Shown here piece by piece: positions 12,312-23,293 of a stretch of 64,000 nucleotides of DNA. The notes below the pieces were generated by a model. That model made no database searches, was not told the DNA's origin, and was given only the letters and a program-made list of their open reading frames with translations. How positions within the stretch are numbered: the first letter of the stretch is position 1; every line of letters begins with the position of its first letter. Position numbers and translations under genes: made by a program. Origin of the DNA: Terebella lapidaria. Its lineage: Eukaryota; Annelida; Polychaeta; Terebellida; Terebellidae. Location: contig OX424568.1 of assembly GCA_949152475.1 (NCBI GenBank), positions 13,367,667-13,431,666 of the forward strand. Reading direction: 5' to 3'.

Positions 12312-13023
12312 TGTAAAGTTATTGACTACCGTCCGCTCTTCGGGATCCTCGAGGATAGTCCTCTCTCATCCGAGTCCTTGCGGACGCGCATCCGCTATTC
12401 CGGATCCTTGCGGCAGGGCCGCTCACCGGAGGTCGCTGCGGACACGGTAACTACTTCAGCATTAACGGTAACCAGGTAACAGCCCACCCGACACTCCCAG
12501 GCCTACGGACACCGTTCAGAAACTAGTTCATCCGTACGGTGTTAACTGGCGGGGCCTGGCGAGCCGCGGTCTGCCTCGGGGACGGAACCCCGTACAGTCC
12601 GACATGCTGGCCAGAGCCTCTGTCACACGTCCCGGGAAGGGAGAGAACTGGCGATCCACAGGGCGTACGCCCCCGAGTCAGCAACTTGTCTCTCCCAGCC
12701 CGGGCCTCCCCATGGAAATCGTCCCCAGGGCTCTAGGAGCCCTCTACTCAGAGCCTCGTGTGCGTCCTAGTCTCGATCTCTCGGACAATCTCCTCGATCG
12801 AGTCGCTTCCAGTGTATATATAATACACCAGAAACTGTAGGGCGCACGCGAGGTTTAATCGATCCATTGTTATAGTTTACTGGAGCGTAAATTACAATGC
12901 GTCGCCGTGGCAACGCACGCTCGAACGGAGCGTGTCAAAACAAGGCCAAGTACGAAAAGGCCACATAAATGGCATTTATGTTTACAATCACCTGCCGCGT
13001 GCTTAGGGCAAAATCGCCACACA
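12312..13023 (-). repeat. Solo LTR of the same Ty3/Gypsy family as G1 and G2
   Basis: A 712-bp sequence on the minus strand begins TGTGTGGCGATTTTGCCCTAAG and ends AACTTTACA, matching the LTR of element G1 along its length, including the TATA region (GTATTATATATACACTGG). It is flanked by a 4-bp duplication, AATA, at 12308-12311 and 13024-13027. There is no internal region beside it, so this is a solo LTR left by recombination between two LTRs. It is clearly diverged from both G1 and G2. Copy C has an uninterrupted version of the target near 61175-61190. Confidence 0.85.
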
Positions 13024-13059
13024 AATAATAGTTCATGCTTTTGATATATAATAAATTTA

Positions 13060-13338
13060 CCATTAATTTGGATTGCTCGTAATCCAAATCATGGGTTCGA
13101 GTCTCAAGATGGACTGCTGTGCTATTTCACTAGTGTCATTAGGCAAGGCGTTTACCACTAATGTGTCTATCTTTACCCAGGATTAAAATGGGTACCGGTT
13201 GCATAATGGGTGTTGCGCTTTGAGTGTGGCTGCTCCAAGTACAATCACTCAGACTTGGGTTAAAGTGTAAAGCGCCTTTGAAAGTGGATTTAGTTCGACT
13301 GAAAAGAGCGTTATATCAAATGTGATGACTTTAACTTC
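13060..13338 (+). repeat. tRNA-derived SINE, probably lacking its 5' end
   Basis: A Pol III B-box (GGTTCGAGTCTC) lies at 13094-13105. It is followed by a body with GGCAAGGCGTTTACCACTAA and AAAATGGGTACCGGT, a phrase common in invertebrate and lower-vertebrate SINEs, and a tail with GTGTAAAGCGCCTTTGA and GAGCGTTATAT. The A-box side is weak, so the head is probably truncated or worn. The 3' end is interrupted by, or adjacent to, the MITE at 13347. Confidence 0.65.
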
Positions 13339-13346
13339 ATGAAATG

Positions 13347-13658
13347 CAAGGGCGCAACCACTGGGGGGGTCGGGGGGGTCACGACCCCCCCAACCTTTGT
13401 GATGACCCCCCCAACTTCGGGACAGTTTTTTTTTGTGGGAGATATAATGTTATATGTGCATAGAATTAATGCTAAAAAACCATCAGATGAAACCAAATAC
13501 CACCATTTATCATGTGTATTTCAAAAAAATTTCCGGGGGCATGCCCCCAGACCCCCCTATAGTGTTGCTTCACTCCTTCGGGGCTCGCGTTAGAAAATCA
13601 TGTTTTATCCAAACATTGGACCGACCCCCCCAACTTTTACACCGTGGTTGCGCCCCTG
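13347..13658. mobile_element. hAT-type MITE, 312 bp
   Basis: Terminal inverted repeats CAAGGGCGCAACCAC (left) and GTGGTTGCGCCCCTG (right) differ at one base. The element is flanked by a perfect 8-bp target duplication, ATGAAATG, at 13339-13346 and 13659-13666. The CAGGGGCG-type end and the 8-bp duplication are the signature of the hAT superfamily. The interior has runs of seven or more G or C at both ends and no coding capacity, so it would need a transposase supplied from elsewhere. Confidence 0.85.
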
Positions 13659-13781
13659 ATGAAATGTATTAAACCCAGAACATGCATGCGTTATTGTATT
13701 ACCAACTTAGAAGGGCGGATAACTAGGAAGATGTTAAACACAGAGGGCACGACGCTGAGGCTTTTTTGTTACTCGTCCTTT

Positions 13782-14334
13782 GGACAAGTAGATATTTAAA
13801 TCAATTTCCCCGAAATAGTCTGGTACTTAGATTACCAGTCATTCACGGGGACAAATGGGCGATTAAAACTTTGCTGAGACTGGTCAGTGTCAGTGACTAA
13901 ATTTTCTGAGTGATCTTTATGATAATTTGAGGCAATTCGGTGAGCAGTGTGACTTTATGATGATTTGTGACAATGAGGCATGTCATATTCTCATTCAACA
14001 GGTGGCAGCATTGTAATTGGAGTAAAATTTTGGCGCCAAATCACCAAAAATCGTCTGTAATCAATAATGACGTAAATGATGGTACTGCCAGAAAAATAGA
14101 ATAGGGACGTGATTGCCAAACACTTCGATGTAAACAGCATTTTAACCCCTGTTTGATCTCGACTCTTGTTTCTAGAAGGGTCAAAATTAGACTTAACCTA
14201 TGTTTCAAGCTGCATATCATCCCAGGCTTACAGGTGACGCAATGTTTCGTTGCGATATGTGATTGTATCTGCACGTGTCCGTCAGGCAAGTGTTGTGGAC
14301 CAATAACTTGTCTGGATGCCAGATCTACTTGTCC
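13782..14334. repeat. Possible inverted-repeat element of 553 bp
   Basis: A perfect 12-bp inverted pair, GGACAAGTAGAT at 13782-13793 and ATCTACTTGTCC at 14323-14334, bounds this stretch. A further GGACAAGTAGA lies immediately outside the right end. No clear target duplication and no coding region are visible. It could be a MITE or a chance pairing within a larger repeat. Confidence 0.35.
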
Positions 14335-14639
14335 TGGACAAGTAGACATGCCTTAATGTCGCATTCTGCATTAGAGGTGCAATCCTGTGCATGTTTAATC
14401 AAACTGCACTGACTTTTAATGCATATTATTTGAATCAAAATGTCTGATATAAGTATTCCTCAGTTGATAAAACAATATCCGATAAGCCAGGATGCTGAGG
14501 AATGTTGAATGTCATTGAACACATCTTTCAATGCTTAGTAATTAAGTTTCGCTGTACGTCTACTTTGGCATTGGAGTGGCTGCTTATCATTGTCATAAAC
14601 TTGAGTTTGTTCCTGTGCAAGTGTATTTGCATCCGTCAA

Positions 14640-15297
14640 TCAGTTGTTGGAGATTGTTGAGAATATCAAAACAGATACTAAATGACACTTGTCACTCTGC
14701 CATTCACTGAGTGTATTACATTTATATTTAGCGATCTGCTAGCCTGCGATTATCAATACCAGGTCCTGTTTTTACTTGAGTCTTCACCCTTCTGCTTTGT
14801 AACGATACCACTCCGCACATCATAATGTTTTCATAAGATGCACGTGATTCGAAGAAACAGAAATATAAAGGATACCATGATATACTATGATATGGCAACT
14901 TTCCTTTGATATACGTTGATATGATATTCCTGTGACACTGGCGTTATGATTGTATCTGCTCAACAAATGGACATATGTATTAATGTTCGAATGGGTAAGG
15001 AGTTGTTTATATTGATTGTTTGAGAACAACTATCTCAGCTCAGCAAGTTCGACTTATGAATTGATGTTTGATGCACGAGCTCCGCACAATTTGTCACTAA
15101 TTTGTATAGCTGAAAAAAAATGCTTTTATCGAGCAGGGATATGAGGATTGTGACGTTCAAACTTGTGTGGCGCTGAAATGAGCAACTGTGCCATTGAGCC
15201 TCCTGGACAGAAAGTATGCAAATATCAGTTCACACTGGGAGTGCAGAGTACCAGAATGCTTCTGAGCTGAACAGCAGTGTCGCCTCTTGTAGGGATC
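14640..15297 (+). repeat. Left arm of a large imperfect inverted repeat
   Basis: Several segments reappear as the reverse complement in 17545-17975. Examples are the stretch around GCACATCATAATGTTTTCATAAG near 14814, the stretch around TCTGCTCAACAAATGGACAT near 14955, and CTGAACAGCAGTGTCGCCTCTTG near 15268. The left arm holds about 200 extra bases. No gene is seen. Confidence 0.7.
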
Positions 15298-17544
15298 GCA
15301 TCAGGCCGGAACGTAAATTCGACAGGACGTTTTGAATGGGACAACGTGAAACTGAGCACAGGGCGAACATGGGAAACTCAAAACTTTGTGTGTTGGAACT
15401 TTTTATGATTTTTCCTTGAATATTTTAGCTCATTGAAGAGAGGATAAATATGAATAAAATGGTGTTTGAATAAAGGAAATTGACCAGAAATGAAGGGAGT
15501 AATGATGCATTGAAAATCGCTGCAGGAGTTCAGGAATTTTCGCTTCGTTGACAAATGGTCCCCGGCACGTGTGAGCTACAAAAAGTGAACAAATGGAAAG
15601 GAATTTACCGTTGTTTAAAAAAAATGGTTGTGTTTACGATTTTGTGACAAGGGAAAGTTATTTTATTACAATTTGTAATCTTACTTTGGGAAATAAATAT
15701 TATTAAGAGTTTTATGAAACATTAAACACAAGCAGTTTTGAAAGAATTGATTACTTTTTAATTTTATGCAAAACAAATCAAAACCATTCATACAAAACCC
15801 AGTCAGTGCCCGAGAGGTGAATGAGTTCACACACATGCCTGGATCTGGTCACCGCCGCCCCGCGGTTTTTTGAGTGCAATTTTGACTCGACACGGGGCTT
15901 CCTCACAGGGTGCGTCAAGCTCGCAAGTGGACAAGACACTGTATGTTTGGTGACATACAGGTGGAAACAAAATCGTGTTTAATCTATTGTATAAATTTTG
16001 TACTGGAATTTTCAGGAAAGCAGTTACGAAGAATGGATGTCAGAGAATCCATAGAAATCAAGTTTTATATATTTCATTGTCTCATTGATGTAAGATGACT
16101 GATGACGGTTTCCATTTCCATCCGATAAAACAACACGTACATTATTGTGTAGGCCTCCTTGAGCCAATGTGGACGGACAGCCGTGCATGTCTGAATTTCC
16201 CACGATGTGACTTCTATAATTGTATGTATGGCAGTAAAGTTCAGAAATACGTAGATCTAATTCTAAATAGGAAATGATCTAATTATTTAATTTCTTGTTT
16301 TTTTCCAGATAGCTACTCAACCACTCACCCCACTCCCTCAGCAGCTTTATTGTGTAATAAGTTAATATGTTGATGATGACTGCAGGATATAAACTTTGTT
16401 AATGAAGGAGAGTTAATTACTTTATATCTACTCCTTCATAAAATAAATTCTTGTCCTATTCGTGTGCATCTACAGTAGTTCCAGACCAGTTATTTTGAGT
16501 ATCGTTTGTATGGTTAGGTGATTAATTTTATTACTGAAGAAGGAAAAAAAGTCAGTTTAGGATCAAGACTATTTTGACTATATGGTTAACTGGTCAACTT
16601 TACTACTGAAGAGGGAAACATTAATTTGCGTATGCTTTCTTCATCAAAATAACCACATTGGTATCTTTTTTCATGTGTTTCCAGTTCTATACTAGTATGA
16701 TTATTAATAATACACTTACCTTGTTAACTTTATTACTGAAGAGGGAAAAATTAGTTAGCATATGCTTACTTCATCAAAATAACCACATTGGTGTCCTTTT
16801 TATTGAATGAAGTTCTATACTTGTATAATTATTATTATTAATACACTTAACTGGTTAACTTTATTACTGAATTAAATGGTTGAAAAACAGGATTATGCTT
16901 TATGTTCTTGTTTAATTTCAGATAGAGGTGGTATGCTGGTCTGCACTTCAACCCCAAGGCAGATGATGGAGTTGATTCAAACAAGACAATACATGACAAG
17001 ACAAGAAGAACTTGTCAAAATAATTCAGTGGGAAATTGATCGGTTCACATCGTTGTGCAGAGTAAACAAACATACAATCAGTACATACGAGTATGGTGGA
17101 ATGGTGACATTTTGTTGTATCAGTGCCCTCGTTCAAGTTCATAGTTGAATAGGATGTGAGGAGGGATCTGTACATGTATATCTCCCTCCTCACCTACAAC
17201 ATGCAAGACGAAATTACCTACTAAGCTAAATGATCACTTTGAAAAATTTACCACTATCCCTACCTTCGGTGATGAGATGTGCCATGTAATGATGATATTG
17301 AAGGAGCCGATATTCATCCGTCAGTTGTTAAGAGCAAAAGGCGATGAACATGGCGCTAAATTGCTTTCATACCAGGCAGCAATAAACATGATAGCTGCGG
17401 TGATGACCCTGTATGTCAGTTGTTTCTATTTTGCTAGAAATGGTCAGTATGACACCAAGACTATTCTTTGAATAGTAACGTCGTTACTAACATCCATTTC
17501 CTTAGAGGGGACCTTCTTTTGGCCAATACAGAGAGAGATGCATT
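15298..17544. other. Spacer of the inverted repeat, no gene supported
   Basis: About 2.2 kb of AT-rich DNA between the two arms. It contains one tandem repeat (16518-16873). A short stretch near 16940 reads GLHFNPKADDG in one frame after a splice-acceptor-like TTTCAG, but stops follow and no complete domain can be seen. I see nothing else here. Confidence 0.4.
16518..16873 (+). repeat. Tandem repeat, period about 133 bp
   Basis: The phrase AACTTTA(C/T)TACTGAAGAGGGAAA recurs near 16593 and 16726 and in shortened form near 16856. A related AATTTTATTACTGAAGAAGG lies near 16526. Between them CTTCATCAAAATAACCACATTGGT appears twice. No coding signal is visible. Confidence 0.7.
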
Positions 17545-17975
17545 ACTACACCAGAGGCGACACTGCTGTTCAGCTAAGAAACATTCTGGTACCCTTGCAC
17601 TTTAAGTGTGATACTGATACGGATGATTTCGATGCAAAAAAACTCTTTACGCATGCGACCAATAATACAGATGTCCATTTGTTGAGCAGATACAATTTTA
17701 TATCAAAGGAAAGGTGCCACATCATAATGCATCATTGTCTCCATTATATCTCTTTTACCTCGAATCACGTGCATCTTATGAAAACATTATGATGTGCAGA
17801 AGGGTACTGTTACAAAGCAGGAGTGTGGAGACATTCAAATGAAAACAGGACCTGGTAGTGTTATTTGCAGGCTAGCAGATCACTCAATTAAATGTAATTG
17901 ATGTAGTAAATGGCAAAGTGACAAATGTCATCTAATATCTGTTTCGATATTCTCAATAATCCCCAACAATCTCCA
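17545..17975 (-). repeat. Right arm of the large imperfect inverted repeat
   Basis: This is the reverse complement of segments of 14640-15297. The arm ends about 50 bases before the left LTR of G1, so G1 inserted just outside it and may have separated further matching sequence. Confidence 0.7.
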
Positions 17976-18027
17976 AATTAATTTGGGCTTAATACACTTC
18001 ATGTATCTGGTTAACGGACAAACTATA

Positions 18028-18765
18028 TGTGGCGATTTTGCCCTAAGATCGCGGCAGGTGATTGTAAAACTACATGCCATTTGTGTGGCCTTTTCTGTCT
18101 TGGCCTTGTTTTGACATGCTCCGTTCGAGCGGGCGTTGCTACGGCGACGCATTGTAATTTACGTTATCCAGTAAACTATAACAATGGTTTGATTACACCT
18201 TGCGTGCGTCCTTCAGTTTGTAGTGTATTATATATACACTGGAAGCTACTCGATCGAGGAGATTGTCCGAGAGAGAGTGAACAGGACGCACGTAAGGCTC
18301 GCCATGAGCTTTGCGTTCCCTGGTCGTGGGTAGAGGCCCCTTGGGGCCCTGGGGACAATTTCCATAGGGGGGCCCGGGCTGGGAGAGACGAGTTGCTGAC
18401 TCGAGGGCGCAAGCCCTGTGGATCGCCAGTTCTCTCCCTTCCCGGGACGGTGTGACGTAGGCTCTGGCTAGTTCGTCGGACTGTACGGGGTTCCGTCCCT
18501 GAGGCAGACCGCGGCTCGCCAGGCCCCTCCAGCTAACACCGTGGTGATGAAATAGTTTCTGAACAGTCTCCGTAGGCCTGGGCGTGTCGGGTGGGTTGTT
18601 ACCTGGTTACCGTAAATGTTAGAGTGGTTACCGTGTCCGCAGTGACCTCCGGTGAGCGGCGCCGCCGCAAGGATCCAGAATAGCGGATGCGCGTCCGCAA
18701 GGACTCGTGGTGACAGGACTATCCTCGGGGATCCCGAAGAGCAGACGACAGTCAATAACTTTACA
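18028..18765 (+). repeat. 5' LTR of G1
   Basis: It starts TGTGGCGATTTTG and ends AACTTTACA, with the standard TG..CA termini. The LTR carries a TATA region (GTATTATATATACACTGG near 18226), the likely Pol II promoter of the element. It matches 32969-33706 along its full length. Confidence 0.93.
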
Positions 18766-18766
18766 T

Positions 18767-18784
18767 TGGTGCCGTGACCAGGAT
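18767..18784 (+). other. Primer-binding site of G1, matching tRNA-His
   Basis: TGGTGCCGTGACCAGGAT begins one base after the LTR. From memory it is the complement of the 3' end of animal tRNA-His (CACGGCA plus CCA, preceded by the T-stem), so reverse transcription was probably primed by that tRNA. The assignment rests on recalled tRNA sequence. Confidence 0.65.
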
Positions 18785-18879
18785 CAGTCCGACGGCGTTC
18801 CATCGCAGCCTAAGGTCACAGTGTTGTAGCCTCCTTCGTCCCTGGGGGATCCCTCGCTCCTCTGGGACAACTCAAAAGA

Positions 18880-19704
18880 GTGAGTGACAAAGGTGAAAAT
18901 GAGAAAAACGGGAGGGATAAGGGTGGTAATGTCGCGGACCACACCCGGTCGCGCGACAGCCGCCGTGAGACATCTTCGGGTGACTCCGGCGGTAAGAAGG
19001 TACGCGCGGAGACCCCCGTAGACAAGACCCAGTCTACGGAGTCGACTCTGGCGTCCCCGACTCCGTCTCCGGACGTAGAGTCGAGCCCCGCGGGGCTGCA
19101 CTATGTGTTGCAATCAGGGCCTGACCTTGATTTGTTAGGCGCGGTAGGCGGAGCTGGCAACGGCTCTACGCCGCGCGCCTGTGTCCGGACGACCATTGCG
19201 TCAGCCGGTACTCTTCCAGGGGATGTCTCCGGACGTCCGGAATCGAGCGCCGGTGACCACAGTCTCCTCCGGGCATGCGGACCCGTTCCGGACACCTAAT
19301 CCCGCAGGGTGGACTCCTTCGCGAGCCTCCCGCGCGGTTCCCGGACGGTCCGTACAGGGCGTAGTGGACCAGCTCACCCATGCACTAGGTGCGCTGGCTC
19401 CGGAATGGCGCTACGACCGCGCCCGGTCACCCCATCAGGGACTACCCGATCGACGGGACCGCTCCCCTTCTCCACGGTCAAAAGGTTCCTTGGGGCCTTT
19501 GTCAGAGAGGGAGAGGTGGCTGATTTCCGCAGCGCTTGAGCAGTTCAAGCAAAGTCAGCCGCCCGCGAGCGTTGACCCGACGATCGCGTACAGCCCGGGG
19601 ATGGCTGGTTCTATAGCCCCTCCCCAAGTCCTCTCGAGTCCGCAGACGCCAGTGGTCCCCGCAATGGGATCCGCGCCTGCTCCGCGGCTCGGAGGCACCA
19701 CGTT
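18880..19704 (+). pseudogene. gag-like remnant of G1, part before the nested LINE
   Basis: Hydrophilic, Ser/Pro/Arg-rich sequence, beginning MSDKGENEKNGRDKGG in one frame, corresponds in its later part to the N-terminal half of the G2 gag frame (for example SPDVRNRAP and PHQGLPDRRDRSPSP). It stops at the left target duplication of the LINE. It is a fossil with more than one break. Confidence 0.7.
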
Positions 19705-19728
19705 TTTTTTTCTTTAAACGTAATTTAT

Positions 19729-22700
19729 TTAATGAGGATATTTACACGCATATAAAATGCACAAAGGTAATCTCCTCATCCAGGACGTATCATACAAATC
19801 AATTAGCAAATTTAATTTATAAAAGCGTTCAGTTTTTGAGATGTACTGATAGAATGCCTCTAATAAAAATTTATTCTGTCCCAAAGAAAGCTGATTATTT
19901 CCTATAATGAAGCTGTCACATATGATCTTTTTTTGTTGTATTGAAAAATTCTGCAGGTTGAAATTGGTCATAACTTGTGACAGGAGGGGGCTGGAAGCGA
20001 CAAGCATTCTCTGGCGGGCTGCTCGATAGGTTGGACAATCCAGGATGTAGTGTGATATATTTTCATTATGGAAACCACAGGAGGTACATTCAGCAGAATT
20101 GATGAAATTATACTTCTTTCTGTGACTGTTCAAGCCACTGAGCCCCATGCGCATACGTGCCTGGTGTACTGGAGCACGACCAGTGCCATACGAAAACAAC
20201 GGATTGCTATCTGGAAATAATGAATCTTTTAATCTCCGCTTGAAAATGGGAAAAGTTACAGAAGATTTCAAATTTGGATTCGTATTGTTCCAAGCATTTG
20301 CGGCAGACAAAAAGAAGGATTTCTTAAACGATACTGTTCGTGCTCGCGGAACTCTTAAATTCTGAGAATTTCTCACATCATATTGGTGTATATCAGAAAC
20401 CAAATTCGGGCAGGCTTCGCGGAGGTAAGGCGGAGTAAGGTTATTCATAATTTTATAAAACATGGACAGCTGATAGTATGTACGCCGCGTTTTTAAAGTG
20501 GGCCAACCCAGCTCTGATAGGAGAGCAGCGTTGCTGACGGAGTTGTACGCACCGGTGCATGTAATAGCAGCAGATCTTTGAATTTTTTCCAAGGCACCCA
20601 ACAAATGTTCAGGACAGTTATTATATAACAGGTTACCATATTCTAAAATTGGGCGAATGAAAGTCGTATAAATATTTTGCTTACATTGTCTTGGTAACAT
20701 ATTTGACATTCTCTTCAACATGTTCAGCGATGGCCCAGCTTTGGATATTCTATCTTGAATGTGTTTTTCCCAATTCAAATGTTCTGTGAATAATACTCCT
20801 AGATGGCGATGTTCACGTACTGTCTGAATTTCCTGTCCATTGAAAACAATCGGGCTGAGATCAAACGGTTGTTTTTGTTTTGAAAAAATAATGGCTTTTG
20901 ATTTCGCAGCGCTGAAGGACACAGCCCACTGGCTTGCCCAATTATTCAACGTTTCAAGATCAATATTAAGTTCTAATATACTACGGTTTGGGTCCGTAAT
21001 TGGCTTCATCAGACATGTGTCGTCTGCATATAAGAATATGTCACTATTTATATCAATTATTATATCATTTATGAAAATCAAGAATAACAAAGGTCCAAGT
21101 ATTGAGCCTTGGGGAACTCCTGCGTCTATATCCAATAGGGGAGACTGTTGACCCTGGATGACTACCCTTTGTTTTCTATCAAGTAAGTAATTATTTAACC
21201 AATTCAGGAGTGACGTTCCTATGCCCATAGAACGAAGTTTGTGAATTAGTCCTGTGTGCCATACTTTGTCGAATGCCTTGGAAATATCCAAGAAGACCAT
21301 ACAAACGTCCACCTTGTCATCAAGATTCTGATATATTTTATGCGTTATCATTAATAACTGGTTCATAGCCGAATCCAGTGGTTTGAATCCAGAATTCCTC
21401 CAGGTCAACAAATTATTTTTGGAGCAGTAATCGTATCAACGATTGAAAACAATTCTTTCTAGAACTTTCCCGACAACTGAGAGAAGCGACACCGGTCTAT
21501 AATTGCATTTATTTTGATGATCACCCTTCTTATATATGGGTGTGATATTTGCAAGTTTCCACAACGAAGGAAATTTTCCATTTCTCAATGATTTGTTAAA
21601 TAAGTCGGTAAGATACGAACTAACAGACCCTGATAATTTTTTTAATAACCTAGCACTTATACCATCAGGACCATTGGCTTTTCCTATATCAAGATTGGAT
21701 AAAATATGTAACACTTCTTCATTTCGAACATGTATTTCATGCAACCTTGAGCGCGTCACAATTCTTAGAGGCGGCAATGCGCACGGAGGCACATGAATGG
21801 CACATTGTTCAGCAAAGTATTCATTCAAAAGAGTAGCTTTTTCCAAATTCGTTGAATAGTCAATGTTATTATCGTGTAACGTGGGAACTCCTGGTTTAGC
21901 TTTGCTGCCAAGCAGCTGTTTAGATATTCTCCAATATTCTTTCTGGGATATGGGATTGTTTAGTTTGTTAATCATTTTTTCATCATATGCCTGTTTCGCG
22001 AGCACGCGTACCGTTTTTGCTCTCTTTCTTTTCTCTTTGTAAGTTTCATAGTGCTGTGGATTGCCAGAGCGGCGATATCGTCTATGCCAACGATCTCTAA
22101 CCGCGTCCGCATGGCGACATGCACCAGTAATATACGGTTTGTCGCGTGGTCTTATCGTGATGCACTTATATGGAATAAATTGTTTAGACGTTTCCAAAAT
22201 GAAGTTTGTAAATCTATCGGTGCAGAGATCAATATCATCCGTGTCAAAAATAAAACCCCGTATTGCTTGGCATAGACCAGGAAAGTTAGCATTGGAGTAA
22301 TCCCATATCTCTCTAGAGAAAGGTTTGTCTCTGTTGTATGTGAACGAACAGGTGCAGGACACTATACAATGATCTAAATTAGCAATGGGAGGATGAACCT
22401 GGATATTTTTCACGTAGCCAGGAGAATCCGTAATTAATAGATCGAGTAGGCTTGCTGACACCTCAGTAAGTCGAGTGGGTTCCGTTACCAGCTGAAATAG
22501 GTTATAGGAGTTTACGAGGTCGACAAATTTTAAACCAAGTTCACTGGTAGGATGATTATCGGTCCAATCAACGCATCTGTCATTGAAATCTCCCGTAATT
22601 ATGACACAGTCAAAATTAAAAGATAATGCCGCGTCCATGCTATATTGGAAAGCTTCAAGGAAGTTGTTAGCATCACGTACCAAGTCTGATGTTGATGGTG

Positions 22701-23274
22701 GGCGATAGTACACCGACACTAGCATGGATTTGATGCCAACCCTCAACTCAATCCATATGGATTCAACATTGTCAGTCTCTAGATCATGGCGCCTATTTGA
22801 AACAAGATAATCTGACACATATATCAACACCCCTCCCCCATGTCTATTTCGATCCCTGCGGTGGATATAGTACCCATCAATGCCTATGTCGTCATTTTTA
22901 ATATTTGCATCGAGCCATGTTTCGCAAATGCATAATATATCGATACCTTTACTCTGAGCGAAGCTTGAAATTTCGTCGAGTTTTATATTGGTGTTCATTG
23001 ATTGACTGAAGGTTCCAAGACTACGAGCATTAATATGGCATATCTGAATCATTTTCTCCTCCTTGGGTCCGGGGTTAATCTGTATATCCCCGGAACACAT
23101 CAGTAGCAGAGATATACACAGCAATGGGAGCAAGAGAATCAACATTACATCTGACGAAATGCCAGGCGACTGAACTGGTGAGCACGTCTTTACAGATCTT
23201 TTCTTCAGTGGCCTTCCATAACAGAAAGAATGCCAGAGACCAATAGCAGCCCGATATTGTCCAAGACATATCAT
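19729..23274 (-). pseudogene. LINE-2 open reading frame (endonuclease-reverse transcriptase), one in-frame stop
   Basis: About 1180 codons are in a single frame, interrupted only by TGA at 21436-21438. Residues 43-60 are strongly hydrophobic and lead into a 2A-like motif (residues 63-70). Endonuclease motifs follow: CHINARSL, CICETWLD, GGGVLIYVSD, ITGDFNDR and LDHCIVSC. Reverse transcriptase motifs are CNYRPVSLLSVVGK, FLDISKAFDKVWH, GVPQGSILGPLLFLIFI, YADDTCLM and RHLGVLF. The C-terminus has CTSCGFHNENISHYILDC. The stop falls between the first reverse-transcriptase motif and FLDISKAF. Either the copy is freshly dead or the stop is a sequencing or polymorphism issue. Confidence 0.9.
23065..23088 (-). 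other. 2A-like motif DIQINPGP next to a hydrophobic signal-like segment
   Basis: Residues 63-70 of the LINE-2 frame fit the 2A core (D-I-x-x-N-P-G-P). Immediately before it, residues 43-60 (MLILLLPLLCISLLLMC) look like a signal sequence or membrane segment. Fusion of a signal sequence with a 2A motif has been described in echinoderm proteins, where skipping alters targeting. Function here is inferred, not shown. Confidence 0.7.
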
Positions 23275-23293
23275 GGTGGATCATAGTTAACAA

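Noticed and set aside
16919-17148. Possible galectin exon (frame reading GLHFNPKADDG after an acceptor-like TTTCAG)
   Set aside because: Only the short LHFNPK phrase is suggestive. The frame stops after about 35 residues, the expected downstream Trp/Glu motif is absent, and no neighbouring exon was found.
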